Positions 42,709 to 52,304 are shown, counted from the stretch's first letter. The stretch: DNA of 64,000 nucleotides from Psychroserpens jangbogonensis (GCF_000797465.1 NZ_JSWG01000009.1:784586-848585), one strand, 5' to 3'. Made by a program: numbers and translations. The notes: generated by a model from the letters alone, not told the origin.

Positions 42709-44400
42709 TTAAATTATTTCAACAAATAACCCATCATCATTTTTAATCACCTTAGCGACCTTTTTACTAGTCAAGCCTTTAATGGTCTTATCCCATTTTT
42801 TATTACTCAAACCAGATTGCACTTTTAAATCGTTTAACGCTATTGGCGAATTAGATTTTAGCACTTCAAATACGGCTTTCTCTTCTTCACTCATTTCAAC
42901 TGCTTTTCTCTCTGGTCTCATTTGAGGAAAGAATAATACTTCTTGGATCGATTGGTTATTGGTTAAGAACATAATTAGTCTATCCATTCCAATTCCCATT
43001 CCAGATGTAGGAGGCATTCCATATTCTAGTGCACGAAGGAAATCGTGATCAATAAATTCTGTAGCTTCATCATCTCCTTTTGCTGCCAGTTTCAACTGGT
43101 GTTCAAAACGTTCTCGTTGATCAATTGGATCATTCAATTCTGAGTAGGCATTTGCGATTTCTTTTCCGCAGACCATTAACTCAAAACGTTCTGTTAATTC
43201 AGGATTATCTCGATGTTCTTTACACAACGGACTCATTTCTTTTGGATAATCTGTAATAAAGGTTGGCTGAATGTAATTTCCTTCACATTTCTCACCAAAG
43301 ATTTCATCAATTAGCTTTCCTTTACCCATCGTATCATCCACTTCAATTCCCATACCTTTTGCAGCTTGGCGAATCTCATCTTCTGTTTTTCCTATGATAT
43401 CAAAACCTGTAAAATGCTTTATAGAATCTGCCATGGTAATACGAGCATAAGGCGCTTTGAAATCAATCTTGTGTTCTCCAAATGTTGCTTCAGTAGTTCC
43501 ATTTACGACAATTGCACAATGCTCTAATAGACGCTCACAGAAATCCATCATCCAGTTGTAATCTTTGTAAGACACATAGATTTCCATTGCTGTAAATTCA
43601 GGATTATGTGTTCTGTCCATTCCTTCATTTCTGAAGTTTTTTGAGAACTCATACACACCATCAAATCCACCAACAATTAATCGTTTAAGGTATAATTCGT
43701 TAGCAATTCTCATGTATAACGGAATGTCTAAAGTATTATGATGCGTTGCAAATGGTCTTGCAGCAGCTCCTCCTGGTATAGGTTGTAATATTGGTGTTTC
43801 AACTTCAAAATAACCAGCCGTGTTGAAAAAATCACGCATGGCATTGAAGAGTTTTGTTCGCTTTACAAACACCTCTTTTACATGTGGATTAACAACTAAA
43901 TCAGCGTAACGTTGTCTGTAACGTAATTCTGGGTCATTAAATTCATCAAAAGTATTACCTTCACTATCCGTCTTAGGTAGCGGCAAAGGTTTTAAGGCTT
44001 TGCTCAATAATTTATAATCTTTTATATTAACAGTGATTTCTCCAACTTGTGTAGTGAATAATTCACCTTCAATTCCAATAAAATCACCAAGATCTAGTAA
44101 CTTTTTAAAAAGCTCATTGTATTTAGTTTTGTCCTCTCCTGGACAAATTTCATCACGATTGAAATATACTTGGATACGACCTTCAGAATCTTGGATTTCA
44201 CCAAAAGAAGCTTTTCCTTGAATTTTTTTACGCATCAAACGACCAGCAATAATCACCTTTTTACCCTCTTCATAAGTTTCCTTAATCTGTTTGGATGTAT
44301 GATTTACTGGAAATAAATCTGCAGGATATGGGTTAATACCCAAATCTCTTAATTTTGCGAGTTTTTCGCGTCGTACTAATTCTTGTTCTGAAAGCTGCAT
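42709..44400 (-). CDS. lysS: Lysyl-tRNA synthetase, class II
   Basis: Charges tRNA-Lys. An N-terminal OB-fold (about 50-150) precedes the class II catalytic core: motif 2 FRNEGMDRTHNPEFT near residue 260 and motif 3 GMGIGMDRLIM near residue 472. A C-terminal extension of about 60 residues after QMRPE (EEKAVFEVLKSNSPIALNDL) looks like a small winged-helix domain, which I believe is common in flavobacterial LysS. Length 563 aa. Confidence 0.97.
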   Translation of the reverse strand: MQLSEQELVRREKLAKLRDLGINPYPADLFPVNHTSKQIKETYEEGKKVIIAGRLMRKKIQGKASFGEIQDSEGRIQVYFNRDEICPGEDKTKYNELFKKLLDLGDFIGIEGELFTTQVGEITVNIKDYKLLSKALKPLPLPKTDSEGNTFDEFNDPELRYRQRYADLVVNPHVKEVFVKRTKLFNAMRDFFNTAGYFEVETPILQPIPGGAAARPFATHHNTLDIPLYMRIANELYLKRLIVGGFDGVYEFSKNFRNEGMDRTHNPEFTAMEIYVSYKDYNWMMDFCERLLEHCAIVVNGTTEATFGEHKIDFKAPYARITMADSIKHFTGFDIIGKTEDEIRQAAKGMGIEVDDTMGKGKLIDEIFGEKCEGNYIQPTFITDYPKEMSPLCKEHRDNPELTERFELMVCGKEIANAYSELNDPIDQRERFEHQLKLAAKGDDEATEFIDHDFLRALEYGMPPTSGMGIGMDRLIMFLTNNQSIQEVLFFPQMRPERKAVEMSEEEKAVFEVLKSNSPIALNDLKVQSGLSNKKWDKTIKGLTSKKVAKVIKNDDGLFVEII

Positions 44401-44421
44401 GCTAAATGTATTTTAAAGGTG

Positions 44422-44429
44422 CAAAATTA
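44422..44429 (-). promoter_or_regulatory. -7 promoter element of lysS
   Basis: Minus strand TAATTTTG, 21 bp before the lysS ATG; perfect TAnnTTTG match. Confidence 0.55.
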
Positions 44430-44494
44430 CATTATTTACAAAAAATATAGTACTAATTTGATTAAGAATAGTTTTGAGTCTTGATTATGGTTTT

Positions 44495-45688
44495 TTAGTT
44501 ACTGTTTTTTAGTCTATCCTTTTGGTTTGTTTCCCACATGACCAAACCTATTTCCTCAGTATTTGATTTTGACTCCTTTATGATTTCATTATAATACTTT
44601 GCCATGTTGATTTGTCCATTATTGAAATGTGCTTCACCTAAAGTGTCTATATAATCAATTCTATCTGGTTCATAAAGAAGTAAAATTTGTGCTAGTAATA
44701 CTGCTTTTGGGTAGTCTTTCTTCTCAATCAATTCATAAACGGCATGATTTAAAATGATGTGGTATATGCTATTTTCAATATGGTATTCCAATAAGTTGTC
44801 CTTATTTGTCGTAAGTTCTTCATAGCTCATACTTTGGAAATGTTCGGAGAGTTTCCTTCTATGCCAACTATGTTCCAACACTTTTTCAAGATGAGATATG
44901 GAGAAAATAGGTGGTTTTCGATTGCCGTTATCGTATGTGAATTTATATAACTGCAAAGTGTTTTTGACTTTAAGATTTTTGTCTGTTATTATTTTATTTA
45001 CATCGATTAGTCTATTGTTATATACAATTCCTTTATATCCATATTTTTCATTAATATCTTTCAGATAAACCATGCAGGAAGTGGCCAGTAATTTTTGCTC
45101 AGGAAAGTTGAAAAACAAATAGGTTTCTGTAGGAATACTATTGTAGTCTGATTTTTTCAGATATAATACATCTATTGGATTTTTTGTTTCCGCTAATAAA
45201 GTAGTATCAGAAGAAATTTGAATAATCGATTCAGAATAGGAATCACTCGTTTTATTACCAAAAAGACCTTTTTTGTTATGGGTTTTAATATTCTCTTTGG
45301 TTGTTACCAACTTTGCACCATTTTCTAGAAATGGAGTAATGATTGATAAGCTATGGCTATGATGATGAGAATTGAGAATATATTTTATGGGTTTGTTTAA
45401 GTAAATACTATCTATAAAAGTAATAAGAGGTTTGGCTTTGTCATCCTCTGTCGTTATTGAGTTTTCCTTATTCTTTTCGACGGGAATCTTGGGAATTTCA
45501 TGAAGGACTAAATATTCGGGATATTCAATAATTGTGCAGTGAGGAGAACTAGTATCTCCCATTGTGATTACTGAAATGTTATTATCTCCTTTTGTAAACA
45601 GAAAGTTTTGCTTTTCCTGTCCATTTATAAGTTGGGTTGATATAAAGTACACAGTACAAATGAGAAATAGGCTTTTCAATTTTTTCAT
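44495..45688 (-). CDS. Exported metallo-beta-lactamase-like protein with degenerate metal site
   Basis: A 397-aa protein, signal peptide about 1-23. The N-terminal 230 residues resemble the metallo-beta-lactamase fold: IKYILNSHHHSHSLSIITPF, then GAKLVTTKENI and LFFNFPEQKLLATSCMVYL. The family motif HxHxDH is HHHSHS at 108-113 here, with the Asp and last His replaced, so it may bind metal differently or not at all. The C-terminal third is TPR-like (AVLLAQILLLYEPDRIDYIDTLGEAHFNNGQ). Last gene of a four-gene operon; three bases after the peptidase-like gene. Confidence 0.7.
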   Translation of the reverse strand: MKKLKSLFLICTVYFISTQLINGQEKQNFLFTKGDNNISVITMGDTSSPHCTIIEYPEYLVLHEIPKIPVEKNKENSITTEDDKAKPLITFIDSIYLNKPIKYILNSHHHSHSLSIITPFLENGAKLVTTKENIKTHNKKGLFGNKTSDSYSESIIQISSDTTLLAETKNPIDVLYLKKSDYNSIPTETYLFFNFPEQKLLATSCMVYLKDINEKYGYKGIVYNNRLIDVNKIITDKNLKVKNTLQLYKFTYDNGNRKPPIFSISHLEKVLEHSWHRRKLSEHFQSMSYEELTTNKDNLLEYHIENSIYHIILNHAVYELIEKKDYPKAVLLAQILLLYEPDRIDYIDTLGEAHFNNGQINMAKYYNEIIKESKSNTEEIGLVMWETNQKDRLKNSN

Positions 45689-45691
45689 AAC

Positions 45692-46846
45692 TTATATTTT
45701 ATTTGTAATCTCTTGTTTAACCAATTTCCAAACTTCCTTATTGTAGTTGTTTTTGGTAATTCCGGTAAGTTTTTCTAATGTTTTGAAATAGGCGTCTTCC
45801 TCTTTGGCATTTAGCAATTCCCAGACAGCTGAGAATCCTTTTTCATTCTCAATTTTCTTTACGAATAAAGCAGTAATCATAAATTCTGTTGGATTTTTAT
45901 GTCCTGGAGTTTCAAAATATGATTTTTGCTCTCTTAACTTTAACCAATCAGTATGTTTGTCAATTTGTATCTGATTTTGAAACTCAGTAAACATCTCTTG
46001 CCAACTGAAACCCCAACTTCCACCATGAAGTGTAGCAATGCCTTCATCTACAGCATGATTTACTTTTCTTCTGGATATTACTTTGCTTAGTCGATTATGC
46101 CATAAATCGTGAGGATCAAATTCAATTAGAATAGAATTGTTTATGACATAAATATCTTGGTTTTCAAGTAGAACACTCCAAACAATACTTGCGCCTCTTC
46201 CGTTGTAATCTAGCTTATAATTTAAACCAAAGTACTTTTGTGAGATTAAATCGTCTTCAAAAAGATAGACGCTTGTGTTTTTGGGATCAATGTTGAGTTT
46301 TTTGTCATGGAAAGCCGTTAATCTTTGATATTCTTTAGCCTTTTTGAGATCTATTGTGTCTCGATAGTAAAAGGTGTAGTTTTCAACTGAAGTTGATTTC
46401 CAATGTTTTGTGTTACGAACTAATGGCGACGAAAACAAGTATTTATTTTCGATTTTATGTGCGATTAATTCAATACTTGCTCTAATTGAAGGTGTTTCGT
46501 CTATTGTTCCGAGATAAGCAATTTGAATAATATATTGCTCCTTTTCTATTGCATTAATATCAAGAAGGTAAGGTTTGTAAAAAATGGAATCTTCTTTTTT
46601 ATGAATGCCTTCAATTTCGTCCAATAAAAGAGTGGTTTGCAAAAACTCTGGTTCATAGACCCATTCATTTATTTTAGCATCTGCTTGAGCGGCAATCAAG
46701 AATTTATTTAATGATGAAACTAATTTCTGACTTTCTAAACTGTCTTTTGGAAGCTTAATTTCTGGGTATAAATTTAGAATTGACGTTTGCGCACTTGAAA
46801 TGCTTACAGATATTAATAATATTACTATTATACCGGTTGTTTTCAT
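45692..46846 (-). CDS. Exported peptidase MA-like protein
   Basis: A 384-aa protein, signal peptide about 1-20. The middle resembles the gluzincin peptidase MA-like fold: a ligand helix HDLWH at 246-250 followed by AVDEGIATLHGGSWG at about 265-279, where the family has HExxH then a D/E-EG helix. The catalytic Glu is Asp here. Upstream part (about 25-145) is not recognised. Second-to-last gene of the operon; 52 bp after the thioredoxin-like gene. Confidence 0.65.
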   Translation of the reverse strand: MKTTGIIVILLISVSISSAQTSILNLYPEIKLPKDSLESQKLVSSLNKFLIAAQADAKINEWVYEPEFLQTTLLLDEIEGIHKKEDSIFYKPYLLDINAIEKEQYIIQIAYLGTIDETPSIRASIELIAHKIENKYLFSSPLVRNTKHWKSTSVENYTFYYRDTIDLKKAKEYQRLTAFHDKKLNIDPKNTSVYLFEDDLISQKYFGLNYKLDYNGRGASIVWSVLLENQDIYVINNSILIEFDPHDLWHNRLSKVISRRKVNHAVDEGIATLHGGSWGFSWQEMFTEFQNQIQIDKHTDWLKLREQKSYFETPGHKNPTEFMITALFVKKIENEKGFSAVWELLNAKEEDAYFKTLEKLTGITKNNYNKEVWKLVKQEITNKI

Positions 46847-46898
46847 TCTGTTTCTGTTATAGTTTTATGTTGACGATGTCAATAACTTCTTTGGTATT

Positions 46899-47783
46899 CT
46901 AATTATTTAGAGCCTTTAAATTATCTACAAGGTCTTGGTTGTCCGGAAATAACTTGATGGCCTTTTCAATAACTTTTACAGCTTCTTTTGGATTTCCATT
47001 AATGCCTAAAGTATTTGCTAAACTCATATGAGTTCTTGGGTTTTCTGGAAACAATTTTGCATTTAATTTATAGACCTCAATTGCTTCATTACTTCTGTTA
47101 GTAGAGTATAAGATGCGGCCATAGGTATTTAATTCATACATACTACTTACTTTTCCATCAAAGGCTTTTACCAGTTTTTTTCTCTGTTTTTTCAAGCCAT
47201 TCAGTCCGTCTTCTTTTAAAACATTACTAATTTTAGTAACAATCTCATAGTTAGATTGATAGTCATCTGAAGTTAGAATACTCAAGATGTCTTTTTCTAG
47301 AGATTCTACTGGATGTTCAATAATACGATTGGCTTCTTTTCTGTCTTTATAAAAGACGAAAGTTGGTACACGATGAATGTTTAATCCTGCTTCGTAATGA
47401 TTAGGACTTTGCTTGTACATGTATGATTTTCGGCTCAATGCGATCACAGTGAGTTGGTCTTCAGGAAAATCACATGCCTCCAAAATTTTGTAAAAACGAG
47501 GCACCTCCTTTTTACTATCGCCACACCATGTTCCCATAAAAAGTGTGATTTGATACTCTTGGAGTTTTGAACCGATTGCTTTTATTGTGGCTTGGTCAAG
47601 CTCATAGTTTTCAAAGTTTTTTGAAAACCATTGGTTATAGTTTTCCGAGGTTAAACCGTCTTTATTAATTTTTCCGAGCAAAAAAGGGGTTTCATCATCA
47701 ATTGCAATTTCATTATTGATGTCTTGAGCATTAGTAACAATTGAAAACAAAATTGTTACTAGAATTAAAGTATAGTTTCTCAT
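46899..47783 (-). CDS. Exported thioredoxin-like protein with TPR domain
   Basis: A 294-aa protein, signal peptide about 1-20. The thioredoxin-like domain (about 75-170) has WCGDS at 86-90, so the active site is CxxS with only one Cys, and a cis-Pro region HRVPTFVFY. The C-terminal half has TPR helices (YGRILYSTNRSNEAIEVYKL, MSLANTLGINGNPKEAVKVI). A CxxS site could form mixed disulfides but not exchange them fully. It follows the DUF1573 gene by five bases. Confidence 0.85.
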   Translation of the reverse strand: MRNYTLILVTILFSIVTNAQDINNEIAIDDETPFLLGKINKDGLTSENYNQWFSKNFENYELDQATIKAIGSKLQEYQITLFMGTWCGDSKKEVPRFYKILEACDFPEDQLTVIALSRKSYMYKQSPNHYEAGLNIHRVPTFVFYKDRKEANRIIEHPVESLEKDILSILTSDDYQSNYEIVTKISNVLKEDGLNGLKKQRKKLVKAFDGKVSSMYELNTYGRILYSTNRSNEAIEVYKLNAKLFPENPRTHMSLANTLGINGNPKEAVKVIEKAIKLFPDNQDLVDNLKALNN

Positions 47784-47788
47784 AACTT

Positions 47789-48244
47789 TTAATTTACAGA
47801 TGCTTTAGGTTTAGCAATGACATTTCCTTTAATTCGTAATTTTTTCTGACCGTTATCTGCATTTGAAATAACCGTTATTGATTTTGAGAATGTACCAACT
47901 CGGTTTGTTGCATACTTGATATCAATAGTTCCAGATTCACCAGGTAATATGGCTTTTTTTGGGTAAGTCGGAACGGTACATCCGCAAGTTGTTTTTACTT
48001 TTGAAATAACAATTGGAGCACGTCCTCTGTTTGTGAACTTAAAAGTTCTAACGCCATTATCATTTTGGGCTATGCTACCATAATCGATAACCTCTTCTTC
48101 AAAATGGAAGACACCAAGGTCCTCACTAGAATCTAGTTCTTGTCCGAAATTAATACAACTAAAAAGCATAATACATAATAAGCTTACTGCTGAGATGAGG
48201 TGATTTGATTTGTTTCGTTTTTTAATACATACTTGATGTTTCAT
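47789..48244 (-). CDS. DUF1573 exported Ig-like protein
   Basis: A 151-aa exported protein with the DUF1573 (ASH-like) beta-sandwich: VIDYGSIAQNDNGVRTFKFTNRGRAPIVISKVKTTCGCTVP, then PGESGTIDIKYATNRVGTFSK. The CGC pair is conserved in the family. ATG at 48244 is preferred; the ORF can extend to 48283, but that adds a second hydrophobic stretch. First gene of the four-gene operon. Confidence 0.88.
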   Translation of the reverse strand: MKHQVCIKKRNKSNHLISAVSLLCIMLFSCINFGQELDSSEDLGVFHFEEEVIDYGSIAQNDNGVRTFKFTNRGRAPIVISKVKTTCGCTVPTYPKKAILPGESGTIDIKYATNRVGTFSKSITVISNADNGQKKLRIKGNVIAKPKASVN

Positions 48245-48353
48245 AAGTGTTCGTTTTTTGATTAATACGATCACAAACATCATGGTTTGAAATAAAAAAA
48301 GAGGGTTGTTTGGGGTTGGAAATGAGTACTAGTCCTTAGGTTGAATTTTGTAA

Positions 48354-49415
48354 CTAGCTATTAAACAGTAGCTTTAGCTCATCTCTAGAATTAACGTTAA
48401 GTTTCTTATACACGTTGTTTACATGTGTTTTTACAGTACTAACACTTACAAAAAGAGCTTCTGCAATGTCTTTATTGGTATTATCTTCTAGTAAAAGGTC
48501 TAAAACATTTTGTTCTTGCTTGGTCAATTGTTCTTTAGCTTTGGTATGTTTTTTTAGCTTTCTTTTTTTAGCCGAAAACACAAACCAAAGGTTTAATAAT
48601 ACAGATGCAATTAATAATCCGATGACTAAATTGGTCCAATTTAAAATTGATTTCTTTTCTGCCGAAGGAGACATGATATATTTATCTGAATTCAATTCAG
48701 CTTTGTATTGTATTGTATAAGATGAATTTGGATAGTTGTTCTGTAATCGCTCTAATAATTCATCGTAATAGGTGTTAGTCTTTAAATCTTCGAGATAGTA
48801 ATTATGAAACTGATTACTTCTATCTGATAAAAAGGCATAAATATAGAGTTCGGCAAGTGGTTCGTTAAGATCTTGACCAAAATCTTGGAGCGTTTTAAAC
48901 CATTTTTTGTTGTTTAAGTCTCTATTAGCCTTGCTTCTGAATTCGGTATAAGCGAACTTCATTTCTTCTTTTAATGAATCTATTTTTATAAAAGATGCGG
49001 TTTTAGGGTTGTTAGAGATGATATCGCAAAACATTTGTGCTTCAAAGGATAGCGGGAAAGTGATGCTATCAGTGCTTTTAGCAATAAAAAGAATGTCTCT
49101 ACTATCTGCACAATGACCATCAAAATGATTGCTGCCTTGATTGTAAGTCTCACAATTGTCAACGTGTAGTTTGTAAATTTTTTGTTGTGTCTCTAATTGA
49201 TTCCCTTTAAACTGAAAATAGCCAGATGTGTCTGAAGCGACCTTGGTGATAATTTGTTCATCATTAATACCTTGAAGCGTTCGGTAGTCTTCAATTACGG
49301 ATAAATACACGTCACTTTGCCAACGTTCATTATCGATGTAACCATCAAAATGATGTTGAGCATTCATAGAGTTTCCGAAGAAAACAAGAGCAGCTAATAC
49401 TGTTAAATATCTCAC
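48354..49415 (-). CDS. Membrane-tethered LuxR-type transcription regulator
   Basis: A 353-aa protein with a signal peptide (about 1-20, ending MNAQ), a periplasmic domain of about 240 residues with five Cys, a transmembrane helix (about 260-282) and a C-terminal LuxR/GerE helix-turn-helix (about 297-350: LTKQEQNVLDLLLEDNTNKDIAEAL, then VSVSTVKTHVNNVYKKL). Such one-component regulators sense the periplasm and bind DNA at the membrane. It lies upstream of the four-gene operon in the same orientation and may regulate it. That is an inference. Confidence 0.88.
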   Translation of the reverse strand: MRYLTVLAALVFFGNSMNAQHHFDGYIDNERWQSDVYLSVIEDYRTLQGINDEQIITKVASDTSGYFQFKGNQLETQQKIYKLHVDNCETYNQGSNHFDGHCADSRDILFIAKSTDSITFPLSFEAQMFCDIISNNPKTASFIKIDSLKEEMKFAYTEFRSKANRDLNNKKWFKTLQDFGQDLNEPLAELYIYAFLSDRSNQFHNYYLEDLKTNTYYDELLERLQNNYPNSSYTIQYKAELNSDKYIMSPSAEKKSILNWTNLVIGLLIASVLLNLWFVFSAKKRKLKKHTKAKEQLTKQEQNVLDLLLEDNTNKDIAEALFVSVSTVKTHVNNVYKKLNVNSRDELKLLFNS

Positions 49416-49535
49416 AGCACTAAACTACTATAATTTCTTTTAATAGAAAATGTACTTAACTATAATTATTTCAGTGTAACAAATTAATAAAGAAGACGTC
49501 AGATAGTTACATCATCAATCATCAAAATTAATATT

Positions 49536-49694
49536 ATGAGTTTCTGGAGAGTTCTTCTCGCTATTATCTGTCCACCTTTAGCTGTTATAGGGAAAGGGTG
49601 TGGTTCTATTTTTATTGTCTTCTTATTATGGCTTTGCGGTTGGGTTCCAGGCGTCATTGCAGCCCTAGTTATTTTAAACAATCCTGAACGATAA
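49536..49694 (+). CDS. YqaE/Pmp3 family membrane proteolipid
   Basis: A 52-aa hydrophobic protein, MSFWRVLLAIICPPLAVIG at the start and ending NNPER. The two hairpin helices and the CPPLAV and WVPGVIAALVI motifs are characteristic of the Pmp3/YqaE proteolipid family, which is linked to membrane potential and cold or salt stress in other organisms. The frame is short and sits alone between the LuxR gene and a lipoprotein gene. A TAnnTTTG element for the next gene starts seven bases after its stop. Confidence 0.9.
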   Translation: MSFWRVLLAIICPPLAVIGKGCGSIFIVFLLWLCGWVPGVIAALVILNNPER

Positions 49695-49700
49695 ATTACG

Positions 49701-49708
49701 TATCTTTG
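49701..49708 (+). promoter_or_regulatory. -7 promoter element of the lipoprotein-lipB pair
   Basis: TATCTTTG, 32 bp before the ATG at 49740. Confidence 0.55.
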
Positions 49709-49739
49709 TTTTCATATTTATCAACTTAATTTTTAAGAT

Positions 49740-50528
49740 ATGAAACGTATTATACTCTTGCTTTTTAGTCTTTCAATTTTAACCAGTTGTAATTTTACTG
49801 AAGAGATCACTTTTAATGAAGATGGCTCTGGTGAATTCCTTATGCGTTACGATATGAGTGAAGTTATGAAAAAGATGGAGCAAGAAATGGGTGGTGGACA
49901 AAATAAAGAAGGAAAAGAGCAAGTTAAGCTAGATAGTGTTGTTTATTTTAAAGATATGCTTGTCGAAAAAGCCGATAGTATTGCAACATTACCAGTTGAA
50001 GAACAAGAACTATTAAAATCTTTAGAAAGTGTTGTTATGAAAATGCATATGGATGAGGCTAATGGTGTTTTTGATTTTGGATTTGGGTCTTCATTCACCA
50101 GTCTTGATGAGCTTCCTGAAGTCTTAGAAAAAATAGAACAAGCAAAACAGTTGAACTCTAAAGATAATGCTCAGTATTCTAAAATGGACGAAAGTGCAGT
50201 TTCTAGAGCATCTGAGAATATGTTTGAATATGTTGATTTTTCATACGATGGAAAGACATTCTCTAGATCCTTAAAAAAGGATTACAAACAATCGTCTGAA
50301 GATATTGAAGCTTTAGATAAAGAGGTTTCAGATATGGGAGAAGCTAAAGACATGTTCGGATCAATGAGTTATACACTTTTATATCGTTTTCCAAAAGCGG
50401 TTAAGTCTGTTACTAATGAGAACGCTGTCATAAGTGAAGATGGAAAAACAGTTACTTTAAAAGCGAATTTTATAGACATGATAAAGTCACCTGAAACGAT
50501 GACTTTAGATGTAATTTTAGAAGATTAG
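49740..50528 (+). CDS. LppM-like lipoprotein upstream of lipB
   Basis: A 262-aa lipoprotein (LTSC lipobox, Cys17). The mature N terminus NFTEEITFNEDGSGEFLMRY and the late KAVKSVTNENAVISEDGKTVTLKA resemble LppM-like beta-rich domains, and the start is similar to that of the lipoprotein at 40373. A central helical region (about 40-150) is lysine- and glutamate-rich. It precedes lipB by three bases; no functional link to lipoate is known. Confidence 0.8.
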   Translation: MKRIILLLFSLSILTSCNFTEEITFNEDGSGEFLMRYDMSEVMKKMEQEMGGGQNKEGKEQVKLDSVVYFKDMLVEKADSIATLPVEEQELLKSLESVVMKMHMDEANGVFDFGFGSSFTSLDELPEVLEKIEQAKQLNSKDNAQYSKMDESAVSRASENMFEYVDFSYDGKTFSRSLKKDYKQSSEDIEALDKEVSDMGEAKDMFGSMSYTLLYRFPKAVKSVTNENAVISEDGKTVTLKANFIDMIKSPETMTLDVILED

Positions 50529-50531
50529 ACC

Positions 50532-51230
50532 TTGAATAAAAGCATAGAATTACAAGATTTAGGCACCAAAGATTTTAAAGATACTTGGGATTATCAGGAA
50601 CAACTCTTTAAAGGGATTCTAGATACTAAAATCAGAAATAGAAGAGAAAGTTTAAACCTACAAACGGATAATTATTTTCTGTTTGTAGAACATCCTCATG
50701 TCTATACTTTAGGTAAGAGTGGTGATGTTTCAAATTTGTTGTTATCAGAAGAGCAACTGGTTCAAAAAGGAGCAACGTTTTATAAGATAAATAGAGGTGG
50801 AGATATTACGTATCATGGCCCTGGACAAATAGTTGGGTATCCAATATTGGATTTAGATAACTTCTTTACAGACATACATAAATATCTCAGGTTTTTAGAA
50901 GAAATGATTATTCTTACTTTAGCCGAATACGGTTTAAAAACCGAACGCAGTCCTGGAGAAACAGGTGTTTGGTTGGATGTTGGAACACCATTTGCTCGTA
51001 AAATATGTGCTTTAGGAGTTCGCGCTAGCCGTTGGGTAACAATGCATGGTTTTGCTCTAAATGTAAATGCCGATTTAGGATATTTTGATAATATCATTCC
51101 TTGTGGTATTAGAGGTAAAGCTGTGACGTCTCTCAATGTTGAATTAGGAGTTGATAAGGTAGATGAGGCTGAAGTAAAGAAAAAGCTTTTAAAGCATTTT
51201 AAAGTGCTATTTGAAGCGGAGTTTTTTTAG
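50532..51230 (+). CDS. lipB: Octanoyl-ACP:protein octanoyltransferase LipB
   Basis: Moves octanoyl groups from acyl carrier protein to lipoyl domains, the first step of lipoic acid synthesis. [17 protein letters not shown] near residue 89 is the acyl-binding motif, Lys157 lies in [11 protein letters not shown] and the catalytic Cys191 in [13 protein letters not shown]. The start is TTG. Length 232 aa is normal. lipA is not in the window. Confidence 0.96.
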   Translation: MNKSIELQDLGTKDFKDTWDYQEQLFKGILDTKIRNRRESLNLQTDNYFLFVEHPHVYTLGKSGDVSNLLLSEEQLVQKGATFYKINRGGDITYHGPGQIVGYPILDLDNFFTDIHKYLRFLEEMIILTLAEYGLKTERSPGETGVWLDVGTPFARKICALGVRASRWVTMHGFALNVNADLGYFDNIIPCGIRGKAVTSLNVELGVDKVDEAEVKKKLLKHFKVLFEAEFF

Positions 51231-51254
51231 TTAGCCCTTCCTTTTGTGACTCAC

Positions 51255-52304
51255 CTAAGCTTCCTCATTAAAAAACACTTTGTAGAAGTGCATTTTCTTG
51301 TCTTCGTCGTAACCTCGTTCTAGGTATTCGGCGGAAGCATCAGGTGCATCTACATCCAGTTTTATTTGAATATTGGTATCTAATTTGATTTCAGTTTTAA
51401 TTTTCTGCTTCTGTTTTTTTAGTACAATTTCAGAGACATCAAATTGGTTTCTAATCAAAATGTTATGGTCACTTTCATAGACTTTTTTGTAGTCTTCAAA
51501 TAGTTGAATTGTATCTTCTTTTTCGAAAACATCTTCTTTAAATGTTTCAATATTTACAATCTCATTTTCTTTAAAAAAATCGACTGTTTTTGCTAAGAAA
51601 TTACTTTGTTCTTGTCCGCCAAATTGAGGCTGCATTACCTCCTTTGAAAACTCACGACACATCTCGATATAATTCTTAGTATGTTCATTAGAATCATCAG
51701 GATATTTTACATTTAAAAAGCCTTTTATCCAATATTGTGAGTCATAATTATTGTGGTCAACGCTTAATACTATTTTACCTTCACCATCTGCCGCAGTTAG
51801 GATTAAACAACCCTTGTCTACCTTTTTTGTAGCGATGCCTTTTTGTGTAATAAGGTCGTAGCTATTGTTCTCTAGATAAGTCTGAAAAAAGTGCGATTTA
51901 TTTTCAACTTTAAAAATGCCAATTGCATCAGTTTCATAGTCTTCATATTGTAAATCATGAATTTTACAAATAATGACATCTCCAGTTTTTATTTGAGCAG
52001 AATTTGATTGTTCAAATAAATGCATGACAATATGTTTAGATGTTTCTATAAAATTTGAATCATCATTTAATAATTGTGACGCATAACTGTTAATTTCATT
52101 GAGTTCAACATTAGAATGGTGATTAAAACGATAGGTTTCAGCTAAGTTGCTAAAAGGACGTAAAAGATATGGTAAAATAAGATCGTAGCTCATCTCGTCA
52201 AACTCAAGTTCTTTTTCAGAAAACGCATTTTTGGTGCTATTAAATTTGTTACCAACTTTGTGAAGAATACATTTTGAAATTGAGGCTTTAGTACGTTTAA
52301 TCAT
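51255..52304 (-). CDS. Nucleoid-associated protein (NdpA/YejK family)
   Basis: A 349-aa cytoplasmic protein of the 37-kDa nucleoid-associated family. Features are SYDLILPYLLRPFSNLAETYRF near residue 38, GIFKVENKSHFFQTYLE near residue 128 and CREFSKEVMQPQFGGQEQSNFL near residue 212. The charged C terminus is typical. DNA-binding role is from the family, not from a visible motif. Confidence 0.85.
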   Translation of the reverse strand: MIKRTKASISKCILHKVGNKFNSTKNAFSEKELEFDEMSYDLILPYLLRPFSNLAETYRFNHHSNVELNEINSYASQLLNDDSNFIETSKHIVMHLFEQSNSAQIKTGDVIICKIHDLQYEDYETDAIGIFKVENKSHFFQTYLENNSYDLITQKGIATKKVDKGCLILTAADGEGKIVLSVDHNNYDSQYWIKGFLNVKYPDDSNEHTKNYIEMCREFSKEVMQPQFGGQEQSNFLAKTVDFFKENEIVNIETFKEDVFEKEDTIQLFEDYKKVYESDHNILIRNQFDVSEIVLKKQKQKIKTEIKLDTNIQIKLDVDAPDASAEYLERGYDEDKKMHFYKVFFNEEA

